The notes under the pieces: generated by a model | The model's input: only the letters and a program-made list of their open reading frames with translations | Told to the model about the DNA's origin: nothing | Database searches by the model: none | Part shown: one piece after another, positions 33,051-42,782 of the stretch | How positions within the stretch are numbered: the first letter of the stretch is position 1 | Layout of the letters: each line of letters starts with the position of its first letter | Program-made: the position numbers and the translations under genes | Assembly (NCBI RefSeq): GCF_900176425.1 | Contig: NZ_FWXS01000010.1 | Location: 62,001-126,000 of the forward strand | DNA: 64,000 nt | Direction: 5' to 3' | Source: Moheibacter sediminis | GTDB taxonomy: Bacteria; Bacteroidota; Bacteroidia; Flavobacteriales; Weeksellaceae

Positions 33051-33713
33051 CTAATGTATGTGAACTTTTCCTCCGGCAATTTTTTCCTGTGTTACCTGAG
33101 CACCGCCAAATATATGAATATTTCCCCCGGCACGTGTTTTGGCATTGACAGATTCTGTGGCATAAACTTTGGCTTCTCCGCCTGCATTTACGGTAACTTC
33201 AGTTTTTGCAGTTTCCAATTTTTCTCCATCATAAATCCCGCCGGAGTTGGAAATTACAGATTGAAAATCTGCAGTTCCATTCACATAAATTTTACCGCCG
33301 GTATTGGTTTTAATTTCCAATGAATTAGTTTCGATGGGCAAACGGATTTCCGCACCTTCTTTTGCGTTCAATAAAATTGTGGAAGCACTAATAGGATTTT
33401 CAGATGAAATGTATGCACCTTCATTGGCATGAATTTCATTTAATCCTTGATAGTAAAGTATTACTTTTACTTCATCACCTTTGAGCAGATTTTTTGTATT
33501 CATTCGGATTTTAAGCTGTTGGTTTTTAGTAATTAATTCTACTTCGTTTGCTCGGGAGCCGGAAATTTCAATGTAATCTTTGTCTGATTTGACCAATGTA
33601 ACCGGAATTTTATCGAAAACTTCCACAAAATTAAATTCGCCTAAATTTTGTGTTTTTTGAGCGAATGATATAGAAAATAAGGCGATTATTAGGATTGAAA
33701 ATATGGTTTTCAT
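33051..33713 (-). CDS. Head-GIN domain (DUF2807) secreted protein
   Basis: I place the start at Met21 of the longest frame (ATG ending at 33713) because it gives a clear signal peptide MKTIFSILIIALFSISFAQ; this makes 220 residues. The rest is a beta-helix-like DUF2807 domain: FVEVFDKIPVTLVKSDKDY, then repeated strands such as LNEIHANEGAYISS, GAEIRL, GGKIYVNGTA, GGIYDG and GGNIHIFGGAQVT. Head-GIN proteins are putative auto-transporter-like adhesins with no defined reaction. It forms an operon with the M15 peptidase, which suggests a cell-envelope role. Confidence 0.88.
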   Translation of the reverse strand: MKTIFSILIIALFSISFAQKTQNLGEFNFVEVFDKIPVTLVKSDKDYIEISGSRANEVELITKNQQLKIRMNTKNLLKGDEVKVILYYQGLNEIHANEGAYISSENPISASTILLNAKEGAEIRLPIETNSLEIKTNTGGKIYVNGTADFQSVISNSGGIYDGEKLETAKTEVTVNAGGEAKVYATESVNAKTRAGGNIHIFGGAQVTQEKIAGGKVHIH

Positions 33714-33829
33714 CTTTGAATTTTTTGCGAATTTAATTTCAAAGATTAAGCCAAAAAGAATTTTGATTTTCAACCTACGAGTTCTAAATATTTAAATTTA
33801 ATTTAAAATTAAAAATCGAATTTAAATTA

Positions 33830-36800
33830 TCAATTCCTTAAATTGATGTGTCCTGAAATTCTGTCTCCGTTTTCCAAAGTTAAAATGTACCAATAGCTTC
33901 CACTAGGAAGAGATTGACCGTTGTATTTTCCGTCCCATTCATAATTTGTTTGCAATACTTTATCAACAAACTGTTTTCCATATCTGTCGAATATTTGTAA
34001 TCTGGAGTTGGGGTAAGCTTCGATACCTCTTATTTGCCATGTGTCGTTTCTGCCATCTCCGTTTGGGCTGATGAAATTGGGTACACCAATTATGCCTGCT
34101 TGTTTGGATGAGGAACCACAACCCTTTATGTCACGTACATAAACGTAGTAAATTCCTGATTGCAGATTTGTAAAAACCGGACTGCTTTGCCAAAAGATGT
34201 TGTTTAGACTGTACTCAAAGGGTCCGTTTCCGGAAACAGAGATTGTAAGCGTATTTTCTGTTGTTTTGATTTCTGTGATGGCTGGTGCAGTTGAGAAACT
34301 TACTTCAAGGTCTCTGAAAATGGGACAAGGTATAGCATTGATTCCTGCGATGAGCTTATACAATCCTTCTTCTGTGAAAACAATATTTGGCCCTGTACTT
34401 ATGATGTTGCCATACTGGTCAGTCCATTCGTAATAATCAAATCCTTCAGGAGCAGTAAATTCGTAGGATGTTCCCTCACAGATTAATATATCTTCCAATT
34501 CCTGCATCTCGGGAGTCGGATACACGGTTACTGTTATGGGTTTTCTCTCTGATGTGCAGCTTCCTGTTTGAGACTCCAACCAAAATGTGGTGGTAACCGT
34601 AAGTTCTATTGAATAGGTATTCCCTGTATGGATGGGTGATCCAGAGAATTCAGATGTGTACCAATTTATTATCTCTCCGGTTGAACTGACTGTAATCGTA
34701 ACGGGCTGGGCAACACAACTGATAATTTCTTCTTCCGGTAAATAGAGTTCTGGAGTTTCAACAACTTCTATCGTCATAGTTATTTCTTGTGTTGAACATA
34801 GTTCTTCATCGGGATGAAAAGTATAAGTTGTCGTTACAGTATTGTTGGCTACCGGTGTCCAATTTCCAGTAATTCCGTTGATGGATTGATTTGGTAAGGT
34901 AAATTCTTGACCATAACAAACGGGTTCTATCTGCTCAAACTGTGGAATTATTTCATCGATAACAAATGCTTCTACAGGAATTCTTTCGCTATTACAGTTT
35001 TCAGTGCTTACAGCTTCTGCATAAAAGGTAACAGAGCTGTTGAGAGGAGGAGTGATGAAAGGATTTCCTGTGAAAACAGGATTTGTGTCAAATTCGTTTT
35101 CGTACCAATTTACTGTAATTCCGTTGGTTGCTACACTCAGTTCAGAAGAACTTCCAATACAAACCGGATCTGCTGCTAAAGATTCGATTGTCGGTAATTG
35201 GTTTACCATTATAATGAGTCTCTGTCTTTCGGATATACATTCACCTGCCTGAGCTTCTATCCAATAAGTTGTGGTTTGATTTAATTCAGGAGTAGTGTAA
35301 CTCATACCAACAAAAAAAGGAATTTCATCAAATTCTCCATTGTACCATTTTACTGTATTTTCTACAGCAGTCTGAACTTCTATGGTGATAGAATTTCCTA
35401 AGCAAATCTCTACCATTTCATCAATGGAAAATTCTGGAGTATTATTAATTATTAAATCAAAAGTGCGCAAAACAAAACATCCATTTTCGTCTTCTATTCT
35501 TACCCAGATTGTAGTGGTTTCATCTGTAGTGTAAGCAGTCTGTGGATTTTCATTATTTTCAGCTTCTTCTTGGGATAAATGAAATGTAACGATGTCAGAA
35601 GCGTTTCCTACATTAATTTCATCTAAATTAAAGGTATAAGATTCTCCTTCATCTAAACAAACTTCTAAATCAGACATTTGCTCAACATTCGGCGGACCGG
35701 TTATTGTAATTTCAAAAGTGCGGATGTGTTCTTCTCCATCTACTATCAAAGTTAGGGTAACTGTATATGTGCCAGGTTCAGAATAATTGTGTTGTGGATA
35801 CATTTCCGTAGATTCTTGTCCATCTCCAAAGTTCCAATGAACGCTCTCGATTTCACCACCTTGATAACAATAGTTAAAATCCAAAGTATTTCCCGAACAA
35901 TAAAGCTGTTCTTCATCTATCGATAATCCATTGACATTTATGGATACCCGAAAATAATTATTTAGAAAAGTAGGCAATCCAAATGAAGGAGTCATTTGGG
36001 TTATATAGGGACTTAAATCTATATACTTGCGGTCATAAGAGGGAACCTCTCCTGTTCCAGGATTATAGGCTACATCCGGATTTTTGATAGCACCAATGTA
36101 TTTACTACTCGAATCCTGATGTCCTGAATTATAAATTTTCCCGTCCAAAGCTAATTGTAATGCTCCATAATGTGCATTTAAGGAAACTATATATTTCGAA
36201 TTTATGATCGAAGGAGCAGTTAAATTATATTGTTCTATATATACTTTCAGTGTATTCCCTAAGATTATATTTGTGGCATATAATAGATTTCCATTTGGAG
36301 AAAATTCAATACCATAATAATTTCCGGGTGTGGTTGTAGGCTCGTATAAAATAGTTTCATTCGAAACAATTCCTGTTTCAGTATCAAAGTCATAAACAGA
36401 TAAATAGCCTGCATTTTCATTGTTGGCTGAAGAAAACATACCCATGCCCAATTTTGAACCATCAGGTGATGCCTTTAAATAACCTATAAATTTCTCACTA
36501 CCTATGGTTGAAGGAGAAATTATCGGGTTTAAATCTATTCCGTGTTCATCAATTGAAAAAGCATAAAAATTACCTTCGAAATGGGTTACGATCCAATAAC
36601 CTGTTTTATCAGAATTACTTATTGCCGCCAACTTTTCATAACCTTGCTGAATTCCGTTTATAGGAATTTCGATATTCTTTTCTAGGACAGCGCCCATCCC
36701 GCCATTGAGGCTCATGTCAATTATATTGTATTGAATTCCTTTTTGGCGTCGTTCTCGTGCATCTATCGTAAATAAATAATAGAGATTGCAATCATTTGGT

Positions 36801-37108
36801 TTGGGTAAAATAACGGCAGATGAAGTACTTGAAGAATGACCATTTAAACCCTGACCATTTTGCATGATGTTATGGGTTCGATCATAAACTTTTTGACCAT
36901 CTGAATAAAACAGTAAATTTCCATATTCATCGGAAATACTTGTGCATCCTTCCATCGTTTCAACCATACCATTGGTGTCAATTGCCGGATTTCCACTGGT
37001 AAAATCCAAACCAACATTGTAACCAAAATACCAATATGCTTTCTGTAATTGGGCGTTTAAGCTTACGGAAACAACGAAAAGGAAAAATATATTACAGAGA
37101 TATTTCAT
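33830..37108 (-). CDS. Large T9SS type B cargo with PKD and Ig-like modules
   Basis: 1092 residues. Signal peptide 1-20 (SLNAQ). An N-terminal propeller-like domain about 22-385 carries the usual phrases of this class (YWYFGYNVGLDF, EGCTSISDEYGNLLFYSDG). A PKD module lies about 400-470 (NFGDGQESTEMYPQHNYSEP). Several Ig-like modules follow with repeated signatures WYxxEFD..P and TTTYWIEAQxGxCxSER. A gliding-motility-type C-terminal domain (T9SS type B) occupies about 1005-1092 (FISPNGDGRNDTWQIRGIE, LQIFDRYGKQ, YWYILTLENG). It is probably cell-surface bound, as an adhesin or motility-associated protein. The ligand is unknown. The next gene upstream (37194) is another giant cargo. Confidence 0.88.
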   Translation of the reverse strand: MKYLCNIFFLFVVSVSLNAQLQKAYWYFGYNVGLDFTSGNPAIDTNGMVETMEGCTSISDEYGNLLFYSDGQKVYDRTHNIMQNGQGLNGHSSSTSSAVILPKPNDCNLYYLFTIDARERRQKGIQYNIIDMSLNGGMGAVLEKNIEIPINGIQQGYEKLAAISNSDKTGYWIVTHFEGNFYAFSIDEHGIDLNPIISPSTIGSEKFIGYLKASPDGSKLGMGMFSSANNENAGYLSVYDFDTETGIVSNETILYEPTTTPGNYYGIEFSPNGNLLYATNIILGNTLKVYIEQYNLTAPSIINSKYIVSLNAHYGALQLALDGKIYNSGHQDSSSKYIGAIKNPDVAYNPGTGEVPSYDRKYIDLSPYITQMTPSFGLPTFLNNYFRVSINVNGLSIDEEQLYCSGNTLDFNYCYQGGEIESVHWNFGDGQESTEMYPQHNYSEPGTYTVTLTLIVDGEEHIRTFEITITGPPNVEQMSDLEVCLDEGESYTFNLDEINVGNASDIVTFHLSQEEAENNENPQTAYTTDETTTIWVRIEDENGCFVLRTFDLIINNTPEFSIDEMVEICLGNSITIEVQTAVENTVKWYNGEFDEIPFFVGMSYTTPELNQTTTYWIEAQAGECISERQRLIIMVNQLPTIESLAADPVCIGSSSELSVATNGITVNWYENEFDTNPVFTGNPFITPPLNSSVTFYAEAVSTENCNSERIPVEAFVIDEIIPQFEQIEPVCYGQEFTLPNQSINGITGNWTPVANNTVTTTYTFHPDEELCSTQEITMTIEVVETPELYLPEEEIISCVAQPVTITVSSTGEIINWYTSEFSGSPIHTGNTYSIELTVTTTFWLESQTGSCTSERKPITVTVYPTPEMQELEDILICEGTSYEFTAPEGFDYYEWTDQYGNIISTGPNIVFTEEGLYKLIAGINAIPCPIFRDLEVSFSTAPAITEIKTTENTLTISVSGNGPFEYSLNNIFWQSSPVFTNLQSGIYYVYVRDIKGCGSSSKQAGIIGVPNFISPNGDGRNDTWQIRGIEAYPNSRLQIFDRYGKQFVDKVLQTNYEWDGKYNGQSLPSGSYWYILTLENGDRISGHINLRN

Positions 37109-37132
37109 TTAAATTTTTGAAAATGAATTAAA

Positions 37133-37169
37133 CCCGATGACTTATTGGTGAGATATGAAAGTCATCGGG
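37133..37169 (-). terminator. Probable terminator after the 1123-residue cargo gene
   Basis: The arms cccgatgactt (37133-37143) and aagtcatcggg (37159-37169) enclose a 15-nt loop, and the minus transcript continues with a U-rich stretch. It separates the two giant cargo genes. Confidence 0.7.
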
Positions 37170-37193
37170 ATTTAATCTGAGTAGAAATGATGA

Positions 37194-40100
37194 TTATTTT
37201 TTGATGATTTTAAATGTTTCAACTTGATCTCCCTCAAGTATTACTCTAAATACATAAGCTCCCGGAGTCAATGAATCAACATTAATTTGTCCATTCGTAA
37301 CTTTTAAATCATTGATTACTTTCTGACCGGTTAAATTAAATACCGATACTGATTTCACCTTAGATTTGGATGATATGTTCAGTATGTCTTTTACTGGGTT
37401 TGGATAATATGAAAATTCAAAAGAATTTAAATCTGAAACTCCTAATTCTGAGCAAATCAACTCAAAAGCAAGCTGGTCTTTCGAATCCATACTTTCCCAC
37501 ACATCGTCTGTCCAATTATAAGCCGCATCCGGATGACCAAGCCTCATCGGTTCAAATTCAGTATATCCCCAGCCCATTGAATTGCAATCTATTTGTATCC
37601 AGTAGGTTGTATTTGGTTGAAATACAACCGGATCAAATTTAACTGTGTATTTTAGAACCGGTACAGAAAATAAAGTTCCCAAGTTTTCACTGCTTTCTAT
37701 GGCTCCGGCTCTGGTAAACAATTCTTCTCCCGGAATTCCATCGTTATCTTCAAAAAATATAAAATTAAAATACGTGGACGGACTAAGAACGGTAGGCACA
37801 AACCCCTCTATTGTATAACCATTGTCACCCACCGGAATGTCTACAGCATATTGAGTTCCAAAGCTTCCTACGTGTCCCAAAGTCATAGCATCTTGCATAT
37901 TGTCTGAAGGAACTAAAGTGGTTTCACAATTAAGCTCAGCTGGTGCTTCACCACAGGTCAAACTGATTTCATAAGCACCTTTTGACAGCGATTCAGGATA
38001 AATTTTACCTTCTACCATAATGATATAAGTTGAAATCCCGTCTGAAACAAAAGATAATTCTGACTGATTTCCATGACAGGATAAAGAATTACTGTTAGCA
38101 ACAATCTCTTCTGTTAATGCACAGTCTTTGAACACACGTAAATATGTATTGTATGTAGATCCGCAAAGTGAAACTGTCACAAGTTCAGGCTCACCTTCTC
38201 CGGTGTAAGAATAAAATACGTCAGACGTGGAATTACCACCTGAGTCAGTTGCAAAAATAGTGTTACCCATTTCTGTTTCTCCACAAGATAGCGCTATTGC
38301 ATCTTCACAGTTGTCATTTGCAGGTATATCTGTTCCTGTACAATTAACTTTCAACTCATAATTACCAAAGCTTGAACCAGCTCCTTCAATCATAATAACG
38401 TAATTCGAAGTTCCGTCGGAAGTAAAACTGACCTGCGACTGCGTGCCACAGAAATTATCATTAAATGCAATTTCATTTGTCAAAGTACAATCCGAATATA
38501 CTCTTATATATGTGTCATAGTTCGATCCGCACAAGGATAGCGTTACAAATTCCTCCGTACCGTTTCCTGTATAAGTATAGAATACATCTTTGGCAGGATT
38601 TCCTCCTGAATCTGATGCTCCCATAGTAGAGCCTGTATAGGTGTTACCACAAGTAAGTGCTATCGCGTCTTCACAGTTGTCGTTTTCAGGTATCACAGGA
38701 CAATCTTCTGAAATCACATTCATTGTATATTCTCCTAATTTATTATAGTTTATCGCAATTGGAATATAATAAGTTCCCGCAGGCAGGTCATAGAAATGAA
38801 CGGTTCCCAACTCATAAGTTCCTTCACAACTTGTGTTGTTGGCAATTCCCGTTGTATAAGTTGTAGCTGAACAGGAATCTAAATAGACTTTCAACATACT
38901 CCAGTAATTCACAATTTCCGAATCCGTTCCGCAAAAATCTATGGTCAGATTATTACAACTTCCCGTAAGGGTCACAGCTTCCCAAACCACAGGCTTTCCA
39001 AATACACTTATTTCGTGGGGATTTGAGGTTCCGCCTAAAGTTGTACCGTTAAAGGTCACGGGAATTCCGTTGATCAGTTCCGTTGGTATAACATCCTCGC
39101 AATTATCGTTTGCCGGCGCAGTTGGACAGTCTTCCGAAAGCACGGTCATTGTATATTCGCCCAGAGTGCTACTTGATAAGTCAGTTATGACCGGAATATA
39201 GTAGGTTCCGGCAGGAAGGTTGTACCAATATAAAGTTAACTTACCGTCTTCACAGCTTGAAAAGTCAGTGGTATTGGAATACATTCTTTCTCCTGCCGTT
39301 GGAGAGCAGCTTTGTGTAATGAAACTGTTCATACCAACATTAGTGCTTGCCGGGGTTCCGCAGTAGCTTACGGAAAGTGTATTGCATTCTCCGGTAATGG
39401 TTACTGCTTCCCATACTACAGGTCTATTGCCTGCAATAACCGTCTCTGCTGGATTTGCAGTCGCTCCCACAGTAGTACCAGAAAAACTGGCAGAAATTCC
39501 GTTAGTAAGCTGTGTTGGCGCTACGTCCACGCAGTTATCATTTGCAGGGGCAGGAGGACAATTTTCGGAAATAACATTCATCGTGTAACTTCCTGTCGGA
39601 TTGCCGCTATATGGGTCAAGTATGACTGGAAGATAATAAATCCCCGAGGGTAAATTATAGAAATGAGCTGTTGTATTTCCATCACTACAGGTTGAGGTAT
39701 CAGAACGGTGTGCTGAAAAATATTCAGATGCAGGACAACTCTTTGTGTAGTATATGGTTGATGCGAATTGAGACGTAGTTCCACAAAAGTCCACTGTAAG
39801 ATTATTGCATTCACCTGTCAGGGTTACTGCCTCCCAAACAACAGGTCTTCCAAAAACACTTAACTCTTCCGGACTCGCAGTTTGCATCTCGGTTTGACCT
39901 GTAAAACTAACGGAAGTCCCGTTGGTCAACACAGTAGGAGTAATGTCTTCGCAGTTATCATTCGCAGGAGCAGAAGGACAAGCCACTGCAATCACGTTCA
40001 TCGTGTATTCTCCCAATGTACTGTAATCAGGGTTTGCCATAATCGGAAGATAATAAGTTCCTGCGGGCAAATTTTTAAACGTATAACTTTTATTACCATC

Positions 40101-40565
40101 ATCGCAATCATTATATTCATTGGGATAAGAAAAATCACTGAAAAAGCAATCTTTTGCGGCGATGGTATATATTTCGTTCATATTGCCGGCAGCAGTTCCG
40201 CAAAAGTCCACAGTCAATGTACTACATTCTGTCAGCGTTACGGCTTCCCATACCACCGCTTCTCCCAAATTATTCATCTCATCATCACTAGCAGTTCCTC
40301 CGACGGTGGTACCTATGAAAGTAACAGGAATGCCATTGGTTAATTGTATTGGCGTAACATCTTCACAGTTGTCATTAGCTGGTGGAGATAGAATTCCATT
40401 CTCCTTTAAAGTTCCATAAGAATTTGTATCGTCTTTATTGAGTTCAGAAGATTCTGTGTTGGATAATAGTGAACTTCTCGCCTGAGCCCATAATGAGCCT
40501 AAAAAAGATTGACCAGTTAATAGGACTAAAGATAAAAATCCTATATAAAATAAATATTTTCTCAT
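37194..40565 (-). CDS. Giant repeat-containing T9SS type A cargo (ANDNCED modules)
   Basis: 1123 residues. Signal peptide about 1-28 (LWAQ). Four tandem modules of about 140 residues (about 61-620) each start (P)PANDNCED and contain PVVWEAVTLT, CNNLTVDFCGT and LPAGTYYLP.....GEYTMNV. Two further ANDNCEDAIAL modules (about 625-890) have DSGG...DVFYxYTG and VTxSLCGS. A unique region with FNFIFFEDNDGIPGEE follows, then a T9SS type A domain about 1050-1123 (YYPNPVKDILNI ... FKIIKK). Paired Cys in each module suggest disulfide-stabilised beta-sandwiches. No catalytic motif is seen; adhesion or glycan binding is inferred. It is flanked by another giant cargo. Confidence 0.85.
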   Translation of the reverse strand: MRKYLFYIGFLSLVLLTGQSFLGSLWAQARSSLLSNTESSELNKDDTNSYGTLKENGILSPPANDNCEDVTPIQLTNGIPVTFIGTTVGGTASDDEMNNLGEAVVWEAVTLTECSTLTVDFCGTAAGNMNEIYTIAAKDCFFSDFSYPNEYNDCDDGNKSYTFKNLPAGTYYLPIMANPDYSTLGEYTMNVIAVACPSAPANDNCEDITPTVLTNGTSVSFTGQTEMQTASPEELSVFGRPVVWEAVTLTGECNNLTVDFCGTTSQFASTIYYTKSCPASEYFSAHRSDTSTCSDGNTTAHFYNLPSGIYYLPVILDPYSGNPTGSYTMNVISENCPPAPANDNCVDVAPTQLTNGISASFSGTTVGATANPAETVIAGNRPVVWEAVTITGECNTLSVSYCGTPASTNVGMNSFITQSCSPTAGERMYSNTTDFSSCEDGKLTLYWYNLPAGTYYIPVITDLSSSTLGEYTMTVLSEDCPTAPANDNCEDVIPTELINGIPVTFNGTTLGGTSNPHEISVFGKPVVWEAVTLTGSCNNLTIDFCGTDSEIVNYWSMLKVYLDSCSATTYTTGIANNTSCEGTYELGTVHFYDLPAGTYYIPIAINYNKLGEYTMNVISEDCPVIPENDNCEDAIALTCGNTYTGSTMGASDSGGNPAKDVFYTYTGNGTEEFVTLSLCGSNYDTYIRVYSDCTLTNEIAFNDNFCGTQSQVSFTSDGTSNYVIMIEGAGSSFGNYELKVNCTGTDIPANDNCEDAIALSCGETEMGNTIFATDSGGNSTSDVFYSYTGEGEPELVTVSLCGSTYNTYLRVFKDCALTEEIVANSNSLSCHGNQSELSFVSDGISTYIIMVEGKIYPESLSKGAYEISLTCGEAPAELNCETTLVPSDNMQDAMTLGHVGSFGTQYAVDIPVGDNGYTIEGFVPTVLSPSTYFNFIFFEDNDGIPGEELFTRAGAIESSENLGTLFSVPVLKYTVKFDPVVFQPNTTYWIQIDCNSMGWGYTEFEPMRLGHPDAAYNWTDDVWESMDSKDQLAFELICSELGVSDLNSFEFSYYPNPVKDILNISSKSKVKSVSVFNLTGQKVINDLKVTNGQINVDSLTPGAYVFRVILEGDQVETFKIIKK
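38300..40390 (-). repeat. Tandem coding repeat, six modules of about 360-430 bp
   Basis: The DNA for the NDNCED phrase (plus strand cagttrtc then rtttgcag-like) recurs near 40371, 39955, 39533, 39101, 38672 and 38310. The spacings are about 416, 422, 432, 429 and 362 bp. The modules are diverged, so the array is old or under diversifying selection rather than freshly duplicated. Confidence 0.8.
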
Positions 40566-40755
40566 GATTATTATTAGTTTATTTAGACTAAATTAAAATA
40601 ACAAAATTAACGTACTTATTGAATGAACTGCTATAATGCGTTATGATATTTATCAATGCACTATAAATCAATAATATTTATTTTATAAAATGGAGATTTT
40701 GAGAAGTGTAAAAACAAATATTAGTTTATCTATTTGTTTTTCTTTCATATCTAAA

Positions 40756-41379
40756 TCACAAAAGAGAAACCGAATGTTTCTCTTCAATGAATTTAAAAAA
40801 CATATACAATTTATGTTCAAATTCTAATCCGTAAAAAATTTTGGAATCATAGTCAATAGGCATTTCATAAATTTCAGGATTGCCTATCAAAACTCTTTGA
40901 TTCCATACTGAAACATATCGTTGATTTTTGTTTTGTAAATAATTCAAAGTAAAAGTTCCCGCTGAAGGCTGCATTTTTAAGAAATTATCATACCCCAAAT
41001 CCAAAACGGTGAGGTCGTATTCATTTGATTTAGAGTTTAAATCCTTTGTTGTAACAACAATTACATATTCTTTATTAATACTAAAATTTAATTCCTTTGT
41101 TTCCATTCTTTTAACGGATTTAATTTCGTCTGGTTTTAAGTTTTTAATTGTATCAAAAGAAACCGGAACACCATTTAGAATATATAAAATATTTTCCCCT
41201 TCACTGATTGAATTAATCTTTGTAATTTCTAAATCTTTATTTTTATGAGACTGAATGACTAAACAACTTGGTGAATTTGTTAGCATTTCTCCTATACTTT
41301 GATTTTTAAAACCCAAAGAATCTACCTGCGCCCAACTAACAAAAGGTAAAATCAAAATAAGTAGAAATATTTTTTTCAT
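40756..41379 (-). CDS. Secreted small protein with TonB-plug-like core, unknown
   Basis: 207 residues with a signal peptide ending FVSWAQ (residue 18). Residues about 65-115 read ILYILNGVPVSFDTIKNLKP, then DEIKSVKRMETKE and YVIVVTTK. This order (name-a-partner VxxVLxGxPV, LxPxDIxSxxVLK, GVIxVTTK) is that of TonB-dependent receptor plug domains, but no barrel follows. The C-terminal 90 residues are not recognised. It may be a free-standing plug-like periplasmic protein. It stands alone between pepT and the giant cargo gene. Confidence 0.6.
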   Translation of the reverse strand: MKKIFLLILILPFVSWAQVDSLGFKNQSIGEMLTNSPSCLVIQSHKNKDLEITKINSISEGENILYILNGVPVSFDTIKNLKPDEIKSVKRMETKELNFSINKEYVIVVTTKDLNSKSNEYDLTVLDLGYDNFLKMQPSAGTFTLNYLQNKNQRYVSVWNQRVLIGNPEIYEMPIDYDSKIFYGLEFEHKLYMFFKFIEEKHSVSLL

Positions 41380-41413
41380 AGCAAAAGAGTTTGGTTTTTA
41401 AAGATAAGAAAAA

Positions 41414-41442
41414 TCCTCACAAATTTTTAAAACTTGTGAGGA
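41414..41442 (-). terminator. Rho-independent terminator for pepT
   Basis: The arms tcctcacaa (41414-41422) and ttgtgagga (41434-41442) lie 30 bp beyond the pepT stop on the minus strand. An A-rich run on the plus side gives U's in the transcript. Confidence 0.75.
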
Positions 41443-41471
41443 CTCTTATGTCTAAATACTTGTGTCTATGT

Positions 41472-42716
41472 TTAATCTTTCTCTGCAACCAATTCTCCGA
41501 TTCTTACAATCACTTCCGTTGCTTTTTCCATAGACTGCAAAGGAACATATTCGTAAGGTCCGTGGAAATTGTGTCCGCCTGCGAAAATGTTCGGACAAGG
41601 CAATCCCATAAAACTCAAACGAGAACCATCAGTTCCGCCGCGAATCGGTTTGATGTTTGGTTCGATTCCTACATCTTTCAATGCTTGTTCAGCAATTTCA
41701 ACCGAAATAAATTTTTCCTTAACCTTTTCGATCATGTTGTAATATTGGTCTTTCATTTCCAGCGTTACATTGTCCTCGCCGTATTGCTCTTTGAATTCAT
41801 TTACAATTTGCTGGATCAAATCTTTTCTGGCATTGAATTGTTCCATGTCGTGGTCACGGATGATGTATTGCAATTCCGCTTCCGAAACATTTCCTTTCAT
41901 CGTATGCAAATGGAAAAATCCTTCACGTCCGGTTGTTTGTTCAGGAACTTCGTCTTCCGGTAATTCATCCGCAAATTCTCTCGCGATTTTGTTCGCATTG
42001 ACCATTTGGTCTTTTGCATAACCGGGGTGCACGCTTTTTCCTTTGAAAGTGATGTGCGCATAAGCCGCATTGAAATTCTCGTATTCCAACTCGCCGATTT
42101 CGCTTCCGTCCATCGTATAAGCCCATTCCGCTCCGAATTTTTCAACCGGATAAAAATCTGCGCCACGACCTACTTCTTCGTCAGGTGTAAATCCGATGGC
42201 AATTCTTCCATGTTTGATTTCAGGATGAGCCATCAAATATTCTGCTGCTGTAACGATTTCTGCAACACCCGCTTTGTCATCTGCACCCAACAAAGTTGTT
42301 CCATCAGTTGTGATGATAGTTTGCCCTTTGTATTGTTTCAACTCAGGAAATTCATCGGGATTTAAATTCATTTTTAATTCTGCATTCAACAAAATATTTC
42401 CGCCGTCATAATTTTCAATGATTTGCGGTTTTACATTTTCTCCCGAATAATCTGGCGAAGTATCAAAGTGAGAAATGAATCCGATGGTCGGCACTTTTTT
42501 GTCAATATTGGAAGGTATAAATCCCATCACATATGCGTTTTCATCGATGGAAACATCTTCCAGTCCGATTGATTTTAATTCTTCAAATAAATATTTGGCA
42601 ATGTCCCATTGTCTTTCTGAGCTGGGGAATTGCTCTTGAAACGGAATGCTTTCCGAATAAAAACTTACATATTTTAAAAATCTGTTTTTTAGTTTATCAC
42701 TCCAAATTTTGTCCAT
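41472..42716 (-). CDS. pepT: Peptidase T (tripeptide aminopeptidase, M20B)
   Basis: 414 residues. This zinc enzyme removes the N-terminal residue of tripeptides in the cytoplasm. Metal-binding and catalytic motifs of the M20 family are intact: ISHFDTSPDY (His83, Asp85), LLGADDKAGVAEI (Asp146), GFTPDEEVGRGAD (Glu180, Glu181), MDGSEIGELEYE, and a late HNFHGPYEYVPL. Length and order match PepT. The gene is divergent from the HMG-CoA lyase gene with a 66-bp shared spacer. Confidence 0.95.
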   Translation of the reverse strand: MDKIWSDKLKNRFLKYVSFYSESIPFQEQFPSSERQWDIAKYLFEELKSIGLEDVSIDENAYVMGFIPSNIDKKVPTIGFISHFDTSPDYSGENVKPQIIENYDGGNILLNAELKMNLNPDEFPELKQYKGQTIITTDGTTLLGADDKAGVAEIVTAAEYLMAHPEIKHGRIAIGFTPDEEVGRGADFYPVEKFGAEWAYTMDGSEIGELEYENFNAAYAHITFKGKSVHPGYAKDQMVNANKIAREFADELPEDEVPEQTTGREGFFHLHTMKGNVSEAELQYIIRDHDMEQFNARKDLIQQIVNEFKEQYGEDNVTLEMKDQYYNMIEKVKEKFISVEIAEQALKDVGIEPNIKPIRGGTDGSRLSFMGLPCPNIFAGGHNFHGPYEYVPLQSMEKATEVIVRIGELVAEKD

Positions 42717-42782
42717 CTTCTTTAAAATTTTTGGTAAAAGTAGGAAATTCTATATCTTTCCATTCGCAAATAACAAACAAAA

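Noticed and set aside
33714-33773. Upstream ATG giving a 240-residue head-GIN protein
   Set aside because: The extra 20 residues precede and spoil a normal signal peptide that starts at the next Met.
39312-40343. Long plus-strand frames opposite the ANDNCED repeat protein
   Set aside because: They recur in step with the repeat modules and are a by-product of them; Cys/His/Arg-rich and without domains.
38300-40390. Regularly spaced repeat considered as CRISPR or satellite
   Set aside because: The period of about 420 bp and the intact protein frame show it is a coding domain repeat.
41391-42365. Plus-strand frames opposite pepT
   Set aside because: The pepT frame has complete catalytic motifs; the opposite frames lack any.
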